Source: a virus
Virus record (IMG/VR): IMGVR_UViG_3300051397_000010
Span: 1 to 22,470 of that record
Length of the DNA: 22,470 bases
Direction: 5' to 3' (one strand)
Of the stretch, positions 1-6,312 are shown one piece after another (position 1 is the stretch's first letter; every line of letters begins with the position of its first letter). The position numbers were made by a program, and so were the translations under genes. Below the pieces are notes generated by a model. It saw only the letters and a list, made by a program, of their open reading frames with translations. It was not told the origin of the DNA and searched no databases.

Positions 1-564
1 GGCCCCCAGGGCTACCAATCCCACGCCGACCCCGATCCACGCCGCCGACGGAAAGGCCGCCGTCGTCGCCGAGCGGACGGCTGCCACGGCGGCCGCGGCC
101 AGCGTCAGTTGGCTCGTGGACACATAGTCCTGCCAGTTGCCCGCCTGACCGCCCCATGCCCCATTGAGGCGGGCGATCAGGACTGCCGAGGCCGGGATTT
201 GCCCATCGGGCGCGAGGATGGCCCACGCAGCCTGGGCGTTGCGCGCCGGGTTCTGGAGCCACTGCGCCCAGGTACAGGGGTCTGTGCTATGGGTCACCTG
301 CTCCAAGTACGCGATGTGCGCCCCGAGATGGATCTGCCAGAGACCCCAGGAGGTGTAGACCCCGCAGGCGGGGCGCGTGCAGTACTCGCATGTCCCGAGC
401 CGGTCGCCCCCAATCGTCGCGTCGCCGTGGGATTGAGCGATGGCAATGGCCGTCATGACCACGGGCAGGGACACGGTATGCCCCCCAACCGGCACAGACA
501 CCGCCGGAAAGGTCGCCACCGCCACCCGGGCGACCGTGCGGATAGGGCCCGGGATCGTGCGCAT
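1..564 (-). CDS. Lysozyme/transglycosylase (SLT)-like protein with membrane segment, truncated by window edge
   Basis: The reading frame starts at the ATG at 564 and stays open to base 1, so the C-terminus is missing (188 residues seen). Residues about 37-160 resemble a soluble lytic transglycosylase/lysozyme-like domain: an AIAIAQSHGD segment, then SWGLWQIHLGAH, then NAQAAWAIL and a W/G-rich stretch. The family normally has a catalytic Glu in an ESGG-type motif; here that place (residue 44) is Gln, codon CAA. The seen C-terminal end, AAWIGVGVGLVALGA, looks like the start of a membrane helix. A CxxC and further Cys (EYCTRPAC) may form a disulfide or bind metal. It starts 3 bases after the stop of the upstream protease-like gene, so the two are co-transcribed. 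Likely role is local cell-wall opening or wall binding; activity is doubtful because of the Gln. Confidence 0.6.
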   Translation of the reverse strand, partial: MRTIPGPIRTVARVAVATFPAVSVPVGGHTVSLPVVMTAIAIAQSHGDATIGGDRLGTCEYCTRPACGVYTSWGLWQIHLGAHIAYLEQVTHSTDPCTWAQWLQNPARNAQAAWAILAPDGQIPASAVLIARLNGAWGGQAGNWQDYVSTSQLTLAAAAVAAVRSATTAAFPSAAWIGVGVGLVALGA

Positions 565-567
565 GGT

Positions 568-1104
568 CTATCCCGCCGTGGTCAGCGTCAGCGTTGCCGT
601 GACCGGGTTGAGCGTCAGCGCGATCCGGTGATCGAGGAAAAACCGCAGGCCAAAGAGCGGGGACCCGGTAAAGCTCGGATCTACCACGCAATGCACCCCG
701 GTATAGCGGTTATCCCCGACAACCACCGTGACCTCACTGTTATAGGCGGTGGCGCTCCCGGTGACGCCGCTGATGTCCACTGCGCCCAGATTCGGCAGGT
801 GCAGGGCCTCGGCGATGGCCGTGGTCAGCAACATCTCGAACGCGCCCGTGTCCAATTGACAATGCACGGATGTCTCGGTGCTCGGGCCGCCCAATGGGAT
901 ATCAAAGAAGAATCCATCATCCAGAATCGTGCCATGGAACACCGCCAGCGCCGCCGGGGTTGGTTGAGTCGCCGGGGGCGGCGTCGGGGTTGCCGCAGGA
1001 CACCCCAGCTCTTGACAGATCCAGGCCCGGAGTTCGTCTTCGGTGCGGGTCAGGGTCAGGACGAAGCCACCCACTGTGGCTAACTTTTGTTGATCCGTGA
1101 TCAT
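568..1104 (-). CDS. Retropepsin-like aspartic protease domain protein
   Basis: 178 residues, start at the ATG at 1104 preceded by GAGGAGG. Residues 1-36 form a small N-terminal part, 37-52 a Pro/Thr/Ala linker, and 53-178 a domain with the hallmarks of a retroviral-type or gag-asp protease: QLDTGAF with the catalytic Asp at 85, a GVTGSATAY flap-like segment, and GLRFFLDHR as the C-terminal psi-loop/helix. Such single-domain proteases work as dimers, each subunit giving one DTG. In phages a protease may process capsid or scaffold proteins, but the target here is unknown. The next gene downstream is the SLT-like protein; a second protein with the same motif lies at 14793-15197. The fold assignment is from motifs; proteolytic activity is inference. 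Confidence 0.6.
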   Translation of the reverse strand: MITDQQKLATVGGFVLTLTRTEDELRAWICQELGCPAATPTPPPATQPTPAALAVFHGTILDDGFFFDIPLGGPSTETSVHCQLDTGAFEMLLTTAIAEALHLPNLGAVDISGVTGSATAYNSEVTVVVGDNRYTGVHCVVDPSFTGSPLFGLRFFLDHRIALTLNPVTATLTLTTAG

Positions 1105-1136
1105 GGTCAGACCTCCTCATTCACAGTCTATCACGC

Positions 1137-1169
1137 GGGCCGGGCAATATCCCGATATTCCGCAGGCCC
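1137..1169. promoter_or_regulatory. Palindromic site between divergent genes
   Basis: The 98-base gap between the minus-strand protease gene and the plus-strand coiled-coil gene holds a nested inverted repeat: AATATC CC GATATT at 1146-1159 is perfect, flanked by GGGCC at 1137 and GGCCC at 1165. It could be an operator controlling both directions. I see no clear -35/-10 pair in the gap. Confidence 0.35.
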
Positions 1170-1202
1170 GATGGTAAGCTCGCACCAAAAGGAGGCATCA
1201 CA

Positions 1203-1823
1203 ATGTCCCACACAGCGGTATGGATCGGAGTCGGCGCGGCGGGCGTCGGGGCGGCGGCGGTGGGCGTTTACCTGGCCACGCGCCCACGGGCCGTCTCACC
1301 CAGTCCCACCACGACATCCACGAGTCCCACCACGACATCCACGAGTTCGAGCACGCCGTCAACCAGTACCAGCACGGCTTGCCCCGCCACGCAGATTTTG
1401 ACGAGTGGTCAACCTGTGAGTGCGTTTGGGTCCACCGTGGCCCCGATTGCGGCCCAGTACAGCCAACAGGGATGCGGCGTCACCGTCTGGGCGGTGACAG
1501 CCAATGGCGCGACCTTCCTCGTCACAACCTGGAACACGGCGCAATCCAGCTATCTCGCGGCGGTGAACCAGGCCACGGCGGTGCAGGTGTATGCCCAGTT
1601 TGCCAATGGCCAGCAAACGGCGGGTCCCAGTGCGTCGAGTGCCAGTCCCACATCCCCCAGTACCAGCAGTACCGGGGTGCCAATGAGCACGTATCAGGCT
1701 ATCGAGCAGGACATCGCGAATGCCCGAGCTACCATCGCCAGCCTGCAAACGCAAATTGCCGCGGCCGCACACGAGATCGCCACGCTGCAGGCGCAGATCA
1801 AGACCCTGCAAGCGGCCGCATAG
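1203..1823 (+). CDS. Membrane-anchored protein with Ser/Thr linker and C-terminal coiled coil
   Basis: 206 residues with an AAAAGGAGG ribosome binding site and ATG at 1203. Residues 6-26 (IGVGAAGVGAAAVGVYLATR) form a Gly/Ala-rich membrane helix or uncleaved signal anchor. Residues 30-59 are a Ser/Thr/Pro linker encoded by a tandem 21-bp repeat. A globular part with two Cys follows (about 60-135), then a second Ser/Thr linker, then a coiled coil (about 160-206) with heptad-like ATIASLQTQI and TLQAQIKTLQ. The coiled coil resembles those in the next two genes. No family is recognised. A surface or virion stalk is plausible: anchor, spacer, trimeric or dimeric coil. Confidence 0.75.
   Translation: MSHTAVWIGVGAAGVGAAAVGVYLATRPRAVSPSPTTTSTSPTTTSTSSSTPSTSTSTACPATQILTSGQPVSAFGSTVAPIAAQYSQQGCGVTVWAVTANGATFLVTTWNTAQSSYLAAVNQATAVQVYAQFANGQQTAGPSASSASPTSPSTSSTGVPMSTYQAIEQDIANARATIASLQTQIAAAAHEIATLQAQIKTLQAAA
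1302..1343. repeat. Tandem 21-bp direct repeat, two copies
   Basis: Two identical adjacent 21-bp units (1302-1322 and 1323-1343) within the Ser/Thr linker of the coiled-coil gene, coding for a repeated SPTTTST peptide. The unit is a multiple of three, so copy changes keep the frame and only alter linker length. Confidence 0.85.
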
Positions 1824-1845
1824 GAACACGATAGGAGGACACGCA

Positions 1846-2220
1846 ATGAGCATTCTTCAATCGGTGAGCAAGGCGCATCCCACCATGATCCAGCTGGCGG
1901 TGGAGGGGGAGGGCGGCACGCCCCAATATGTCAGCAAGAGCACGTATGAGGCCGCGGTGAGCACACTCAACAGCCTGAGCAGTCAGATCAGTGCGGCGCA
2001 GGCCACCCTGGACCAGGACAAGAAACAGATTGCATCCCTGAAGGCGCAAATCGCGACCGTCCAGAGTCAGCTGGTGCCCTATAGTGAGTACGCGGCGGTC
2101 ACACAGCAAATTGCGCAGGCCCAATCCACGTTGAGCCAGGCCAAGGCCCAGATCACGGCGGACAACGCGCAGATCAACACGTTAACAGCCCAACTCGCGG
2201 CACTGCAATCGCAGACCTAA
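1846..2220 (+). CDS. Coiled-coil protein (second of three related genes)
   Basis: 124 residues, ATG at 1846 behind AGGAGG. After about 25 N-terminal residues comes QYVSKSTYEAAVSTL, then two long heptad stretches rich in Gln, Ala and Leu (LDQDKKQIASLKAQIATVQ and a similar block near the end) separated by PYSEYAAVTQQI. It has no membrane segment and no cysteine. The block TYVS-x-STY-x-A followed by LDQD-x-Q-x-IASL is shared with the next gene, so the two are probably paralogues. The likely role is structural (fibre, spacer or chaperone), by inference from the coil alone. It sits 22 bases behind the upstream coil gene and 12 bases ahead of the downstream one. Confidence 0.75.
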   Translation: MSILQSVSKAHPTMIQLAVEGEGGTPQYVSKSTYEAAVSTLNSLSSQISAAQATLDQDKKQIASLKAQIATVQSQLVPYSEYAAVTQQIAQAQSTLSQAKAQITADNAQINTLTAQLAALQSQT

Positions 2221-2232
2221 GGAGGCCACACA

Positions 2233-2673
2233 ATGGGAACAACCTATGTCTCGCAGGCGTCGTACCAGGCGGCCCAAGCGCAACTGAGCCAGCTACAGAC
2301 CCAGATCCAGGCCGCACGGCGGATCCTGGACCAGGACCAGCAGACTATCGCCAGCCTCCAGCACCAGATCGCCCAGTTGCAGGCCAAGCCGCACATCGTG
2401 GGCTACCGCTATCAGTACCTGAGCAACACCAACTCCTGCCTGTACCATTACGAAAAAATCGCCATCTACAGTGATGGGACCGAAAAGGACGTGGGGACCG
2501 TCACACGGCAAGAGGGCATCTGCACGAGCGCCCCGACCGTGAAATACACCTATCGGGAGTACCTCTCGAATACCAATTCCTGCTACTATCACTATGCCGT
2601 CATTGCGGTGTACACGAATGGCCAACAACAGCAAATCGGCACGGTGACGGTGAAAGAAGGGAAGTGCGCCTAA
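2233..2673 (+). CDS. Coiled-coil protein with duplicated C-terminal module
   Basis: 146 residues, ATG at 2233 with a GGAGG site that begins right after the upstream stop. Residues 1-52 are a coiled coil starting TYVSQASYQAAQAQL and containing LDQDQQTIASLQ, like the preceding gene. Residues 56-146 are two copies of a roughly 42-residue module, each with YLSNTNSC-x-YHY, then IA-x-Y, an acidic or polar turn, IGTVT or VGTVT, and a C-terminal EG-x-C. Each module has two Cys that could form a disulfide. The arrangement (coil plus paired beta modules) suggests a small fibre or adhesin with a repeated binding head. No known family is recognised. Confidence 0.75.
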   Translation: MGTTYVSQASYQAAQAQLSQLQTQIQAARRILDQDQQTIASLQHQIAQLQAKPHIVGYRYQYLSNTNSCLYHYEKIAIYSDGTEKDVGTVTRQEGICTSAPTVKYTYREYLSNTNSCYYHYAVIAVYTNGQQQQIGTVTVKEGKCA

Positions 2674-2727
2674 TCTGAATACCATCACGAACACAAGGCA
2701 TACACGATGATTGGATGCCATAGACCG

Positions 2728-2748
2728 AGTCCCGGATGCCCCGGGACT
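2728..2748. terminator. Hairpin after the coiled-coil genes
   Basis: AGTCCCGG and CCGGGACT form a perfect 8-bp stem with a 5-base loop, 54 bases after the stop of the last coil gene and before the next promoter. No T-run follows, so if it ends transcription it is not a standard intrinsic terminator. Confidence 0.4.
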
Positions 2749-2795
2749 GCCCAATACGTCCGCGTATCCGTCCCCTCCTGATTGCCTCGATTCGC

Positions 2796-2823
2796 TTGAC
2801 ATGTGGCAACACGATGATATAAT
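2796..2823 (+). promoter_or_regulatory. Strong sigma-70/sigma-A type promoter
   Basis: Perfect TTGACA (2796-2801) and perfect TATAAT (2818-2823) with a 16-base spacer, in a locally AT-rich stretch of an otherwise GC-rich window. It sits about 60 bases before the AbrB-like gene and is the best candidate for the promoter of the long early region. Confidence 0.8.
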
Positions 2824-2884
2824 AGGAATAAGATGAAATAAACATCATGAGAATGTGTCGTATATCCTAAATCGGAGGTGTATG

Positions 2885-3205
2885 ATGTATCGTGAAACCG
2901 CATCGCCCGTACATATCGACTATCATCTGCTGGACAATCTGTACCGCCTGAGTGTGGGGCGCAAGGTAGCCCGGTTTTGTGGCTGGGAGCCGCACCAACT
3001 GCTGCAGGTCACCCTGTGGGACGATCTGATCATCACGGTGAGACCGCCCCATGCCCGCTGTGCCATCTGTCGCCGGGCCGATGCCACGGGGACGGGACTT
3101 TCCCTGAATTTCCTCAACCCGGGCGCGCAAGATGACCGGATGATCTGCCGCGACTGTCTTGAATCGCTGAACAGACAGATGGCGGATGCTGGGATCGACC
3201 GATGA
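2885..3205 (+). CDS. AbrB-like regulator with C-terminal zinc ribbon
   Basis: 106 residues from the ATG at 2885 (GGAGG six bases upstream; an ATG at 2882 is also possible). Residues about 18-55 (LYRLSVGRKVARFCGWEPHQ and following, then DDLIITVRP) fit the swapped-hairpin AbrB/SpoVT DNA-binding pattern, in which a basic strand is followed by a helix and short acidic strands. Residues 59-91 hold CAIC and CRDC pairs that would bind one zinc, an arrangement also seen in AbrB-type transition regulators with a C-terminal zinc motif. It is the first gene after the strong promoter at 2796-2823 and probably controls the early region or itself. The zinc motif is clear; the AbrB assignment is moderate. 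Confidence 0.6.
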   Translation: MYRETASPVHIDYHLLDNLYRLSVGRKVARFCGWEPHQLLQVTLWDDLIITVRPPHARCAICRRADATGTGLSLNFLNPGAQDDRMICRDCLESLNRQMADAGIDR

Positions 3206-3233
3206 TCCGGCGTGCGGCCCGGGACAAGGCGAG

Positions 3234-4106
3234 ATGGCCATGACCACTATTCCGGTTCCCTTTCCCTGGTACGGCGGGAAGGCGCTGATGGTGTCCTGGA
3301 TCGTGCCGCTCCTGCCCGCTCACCAGGCCTATGTCGAGGTGTTCGGGGGGTCCGGGGCGGTGCTGTTCGCCAAACCGCCGTCTCCGATGGAAGTCTATAA
3401 TGACGTGGACCAGGGCTGTGTCACGTTCTTTCGCGTGTTGCGCGATCCGGACCTGTTTCCTGAATTCCTGCGCCGGGCGGCCCTCATGCCCTATAGCCGG
3501 GTGGAATACGAGACCGCGCGGGCGCATTGGCAAGACGGGACCGATCTCGTCGAACAGGCCCTGCGCTGGTACATCGTGGCCCGGTTGTCGTTTTCTGGAG
3601 ATTGGGGCAGCAGTTGGGGGTATGATGTGACGACTGGCCCCCATCGACGCCTGGCGCATCACGTGTCCAAATGGCTGTCGGCCGTTGAGGGCTTGCCTGC
3701 GTTTCACGCCCGCATTCAGCGGTGCCTCATCGAGGGGGATGATTGGGCGGCCATTCTCGACCGGTATGATGGCCCCGAGACGCTGTTTTACTGCGATCCG
3801 CCGTATGTGCCAGACACCCGCAAACCGGGATCCCAAGACAAGTATCTGCACGAACTGACCCATGCCGATCATGAGGCCCTGGTCGCCCGATTGCTCACCG
3901 TGCAGGGAATGGTGATCCTCAGTGGTTATGATCACGCGATTTATGCCCCACTCACGGCGCAGGGCTGGGCTCAGATACGACGAGACGTGCCGCTCCGGGC
4001 GAACAATTCACGGGTGTCTCGCGAGGGCCGACGCACGGAATGCCTATGGCGGAATCCCGCGGCGCAGGCCCGACAACCGCAGATCACGCTCTTTGATCCC
4101 TCCTAA
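3234..4106 (+). CDS. DNA N6-adenine methyltransferase, Dam (D12 class) family
   Basis: 290 residues from the ATG at 3234; an ATG at 3240 or an overlapping ATG at 3186 are alternatives, and an AAGG lies just upstream of 3234. It transfers a methyl group from S-adenosylmethionine to adenine in DNA. Seen motifs: PFPWYGGK (N-terminal SAM-binding motif) near residues 8-16, EVFGGSGAV (motif I) at about 35-43, YNDVD at about 55, and the catalytic DPPY at about 188-191. Length fits the family. Phage Dam enzymes usually protect against host restriction or affect replication and packaging; recognition site cannot be read from the sequence. It follows the AbrB-like gene within the same transcript. Confidence 0.93.
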   Translation: MAMTTIPVPFPWYGGKALMVSWIVPLLPAHQAYVEVFGGSGAVLFAKPPSPMEVYNDVDQGCVTFFRVLRDPDLFPEFLRRAALMPYSRVEYETARAHWQDGTDLVEQALRWYIVARLSFSGDWGSSWGYDVTTGPHRRLAHHVSKWLSAVEGLPAFHARIQRCLIEGDDWAAILDRYDGPETLFYCDPPYVPDTRKPGSQDKYLHELTHADHEALVARLLTVQGMVILSGYDHAIYAPLTAQGWAQIRRDVPLRANNSRVSREGRRTECLWRNPAAQARQPQITLFDPS

Positions 4107-4125
4107 CCAGCGAGTCCATTCGTCC

Positions 4126-4160
4126 TTGACATTAGACGCTCTCTGACGTATCATAGAGAG
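4126..4160 (+). promoter_or_regulatory. Promoter with overlapping inverted-repeat operator
   Basis: TTGACA (4126-4131), 17-base spacer, TATCAT (4149-4154). The half-sites CTCTCT (4139-4144) and AGAGAG (4155-4160) form an inverted repeat that flanks and overlaps the -10 box, as an operator would. The gene that follows is an XRE-type repressor, so autoregulation is likely. Confidence 0.7.
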
Positions 4161-4194
4161 GTAAGAGAAAATCAGACTCATCGGAGGTGAGAGC

Positions 4195-4425
4195 ATGAAC
4201 CTCGTCCGTGAACGGCGGCTAGCCCGAGGCTGGTCGCAAACGGCGTTGGGTCAACGGGTCGGATGCACGAAACAGCACATCTCCGATCTGGAACGCGGCG
4301 CGACGCTGCCATCCCTTGGCATGTTACGTCGTCTCGCCGCCGCACTCCAAGTGTCGGACGCCGACCTGCTGGCCGATATCCTCCCCAACGACGCGACATA
4401 TGGCGCGGACCGCGAGGCCAAATAA
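4195..4425 (+). CDS. XRE-family helix-turn-helix regulator
   Basis: 76 residues, ATG at 4195 behind GGAGGTGA. Nearly the whole protein is a Cro/CI-type HTH domain: LVRERRLARGWSQTALGQRV, then GCTKQHISDLERG as the recognition-helix region, then LPSLGMLRRLAAALQVSDADLL. There is no extra oligomerisation or protease domain, so it is Cro-like in size. Its own promoter carries an inverted repeat over the -10 box. A hairpin follows the gene. It probably represses its own promoter and the recombination genes downstream. Confidence 0.9.
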   Translation: MNLVRERRLARGWSQTALGQRVGCTKQHISDLERGATLPSLGMLRRLAAALQVSDADLLADILPNDATYGADREAK

Positions 4426-4427
4426 CA

Positions 4428-4450
4428 CCCCTCCGGGGGCGACGGAGGGG
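4428..4450 (+). terminator. GC-rich hairpin between regulator and exonuclease genes
   Basis: CCCCTCCG and CGGAGGGG form a perfect 8-bp stem with a 7-base loop immediately after the regulator stop codon. No T-run follows; it may be an attenuator or mRNA-stability element rather than a full terminator. Confidence 0.4.
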
Positions 4451-4486
4451 GATTCACCAAACCTATTCAGGAAGAGGGTAACAGAT

Positions 4487-5413
4487 ATGGCCACGATTCC
4501 GCAAGACCGTCAGGCGTTTTTAATGGAGCGTCGGCAGGGCCTCGGCGGGAGTGACATGGCGGCGATCATGGGCCTGAGCCCTTGGAAAAGCCCCATGGAC
4601 GTGTTTCTCGACAAGATCGGGGAGACGCCCGAGGCGTCGGACACGGATGCGATGTATTGGGGCACCCGATTAGAAGATCTGGTGGCGCGCGAGTTCGCCC
4701 GACAAACCGGATACAAAGTCCAACGCCGCAATACGATGCTGCGTCACCCCACGATTCCGTACCTCATCGGACATGTGGACCGGATTGTGACTAGTCACCC
4801 CGGTGGCCCGGCGGTGCTGGAGGCGAAGACCACTAGCGTGTACCGGAAGGCCGATTGGGCAGACGGCCAAGCACCGCTCCCCTATGTGATTCAAGTGCAA
4901 CACTATCTCGATCTGACGGGCTATCGCACCGGGTATCTGGCGGTGCTCATTGGCGGCCGGGACTTCCGGATCGTGCCCGTCGAGCCGAATGACGACCTGA
5001 TTCGCCAGATGCATGAGGCCGCCGACGCCTTCTGGCTCTGCGTCGAGACGCGGACACCACCGGTCGTCGATGGCAGTGTGGCTACCGCCAAGGCGCTGGC
5101 GGCGCTCTATCCGGCCGACTCCGGCATGACCATCCCGCTCCCAGCGGATGCGGCGATCTGGATCATCCAACGCGAACAAGCCAAGGCGGCCCTAACCGAA
5201 GTCGAAGCGAAAATTACTGAAGCCGAAAACCATCTCAAGGCGCTGCTCGGCGATGCGCGCTCCGGCCAGATTGGGCAATGGCGGGTCGACTGGGACACCC
5301 GCACGCGGCGGACGCTCGACACCCAGGCCCTGCGGGCGGCACATCCCGACCTCGCCGCGGCCTATGAGAAGACGACGACCTATCGCCACTTTACAATCAA
5401 GGAGGTGTGGTAA
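4487..5413 (+). CDS. YqaJ-type viral recombinase / lambda-exonuclease-like nuclease
   Basis: 308 residues from the ATG at 4487, preceded by GGAAGAGGG. The family degrades one strand of double-stranded DNA ends and works with an annealing protein. Seen: RRQGLGGSDMAAIMGLSPW (N-terminal signature, about residues 15-33), WGTRLEDLVAREFA, GHVDRI with the metal-binding Asp, VLEAKTT as the E-x-K catalytic pair, and QVQHYL as the Q-motif helix. Length is usual for YqaJ. The stop overlaps the ATG of the annealing protein gene (TAATG at 5411-5415), so the two are translationally coupled, as expected for an exonuclease-annealase pair. Confidence 0.93.
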   Translation: MATIPQDRQAFLMERRQGLGGSDMAAIMGLSPWKSPMDVFLDKIGETPEASDTDAMYWGTRLEDLVAREFARQTGYKVQRRNTMLRHPTIPYLIGHVDRIVTSHPGGPAVLEAKTTSVYRKADWADGQAPLPYVIQVQHYLDLTGYRTGYLAVLIGGRDFRIVPVEPNDDLIRQMHEAADAFWLCVETRTPPVVDGSVATAKALAALYPADSGMTIPLPADAAIWIIQREQAKAALTEVEAKITEAENHLKALLGDARSGQIGQWRVDWDTRTRRTLDTQALRAAHPDLAAAYEKTTTYRHFTIKEVW

Positions 5414-5445
5414 TGGAAGCTCCCGTGATGATGAGCAGTGAGTAA
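5413..5445 (+). other. Short leader ORF that is the apparent original start of the annealing protein gene
   Basis: The ATG at 5413 overlaps the exonuclease stop and has an ideal AAGGAGG site. It encodes MEAPVMMSSE and then TAA (5443-5445), after which the same frame runs uninterrupted into the annealing protein. This looks like the true N-terminus cut off by one stop codon. Confidence 0.6.
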
Positions 5446-5454
5446 CAGACGGAG

Positions 5455-6273
5455 TTGCTGGAAAAAGTCGTGGTGGGCGGGGATCTATCCAGACTGAGTC
5501 CCGCCCAGCGCGTGCAGTACTATCAAGCCGTGTGTCAGTCCCTGGGCCTGAATCCTCTCACCCGACCGTTTGATTATCTGCACTTGAATGGGCGACTCAT
5601 GTTATATGCCAACCGGACCTGTACGGATCAATTGCGGACCAACCGTAACATTTCCGTCAAGATTACCGCCCGGGACGTCTTGGATGATGTCTATATCGTC
5701 ACGGCCTGGGGTCGGCTCCCGGATGGGCGCGAGGATGAGGCCACCGGAGCCGTCTCGATTGCGGGATTGAAAGGCGAGATGCGGGCCAACGCCATGATGA
5801 AGGCGGAGACCAAGGCCAAGCGGCGGCTCACCCTCTCGCTGGCCGGTCTCGGCTGGATGGATGAAACGGAGGTCGATACCGATCCGAATGCATACCGCGT
5901 CCGGGTCGACCATGCTACGGGGGAACTCGTGGATCGGTCGACCATACCCGATGCGGTCCCCGCAACGCCGAAGGTCCAGCATCCGCTGGAGTCCGCCGGA
6001 CTCGCGCGGGCGACTATTGCCCTGCTGGCCCGCTGGATGGGGAACGGTAAGCCTGTCGTGCAATGGAGCTTGGAACAGCAGGCCGCCAGCCAGGAGGTCA
6101 TGGACTTGCTGTTAGCCTTGCTGCGACATGGGGTCCCTGCTGCGGACATTGAGGCGTTGGTGAAGGACCATGCTCACCGGGATGGCGACCGGCACGCAGC
6201 GGTCCAGGACCTCATCGACACGGCGCGAACGTGGCTGGCATCCCTCGACGCTCCGGCGACATCCGACGCATGA
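5455..6273 (+). CDS. Phage single-strand annealing protein (first of two), N-terminus interrupted by in-frame TAA
   Basis: The open frame from the TTG at 5455 gives 272 residues. The N-terminal two thirds hold conserved-looking blocks: QSLGLNPLTRPFDYL, NGRLMLYANRTCTDQLR, the TARDV/YIVTAWG region, GAVSIAGLKGEMRANAMMKAETKAKRR and LSLAGLGWMDETEV. Similar proteins occur beside YqaJ nucleases in phages and are taken as RecT/Rad52-like annealing proteins. The C-terminal third is probably helical and linker-like. The well-placed start is ATG 5413, but TAA at codon 11 blocks it; TTG 5455 and CTG 5458 have no properly spaced ribosome binding site (GGAG touches the TTG). So the gene is either weakly reinitiated, read through, or recently damaged. 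Confidence 0.7.
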   Translation: MLEKVVVGGDLSRLSPAQRVQYYQAVCQSLGLNPLTRPFDYLHLNGRLMLYANRTCTDQLRTNRNISVKITARDVLDDVYIVTAWGRLPDGREDEATGAVSIAGLKGEMRANAMMKAETKAKRRLTLSLAGLGWMDETEVDTDPNAYRVRVDHATGELVDRSTIPDAVPATPKVQHPLESAGLARATIALLARWMGNGKPVVQWSLEQQAASQEVMDLLLALLRHGVPAADIEALVKDHAHRDGDRHAAVQDLIDTARTWLASLDAPATSDA

Positions 6274-6312
6274 GCACAGGATCAGGAGTCATGAGACAAG
6301 GAGGTGGATTCA

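Noticed and set aside
568-1104. Retroviral or retrotransposon origin for the DTGA protein
   Set aside because: No reverse transcriptase or gag-like gene is nearby; bacterial and phage retropepsin-like proteins exist.
2855-2884. Earlier TTG start for the AbrB-like gene
   Set aside because: It lies upstream of the GGAGG site that serves the ATG at 2885.
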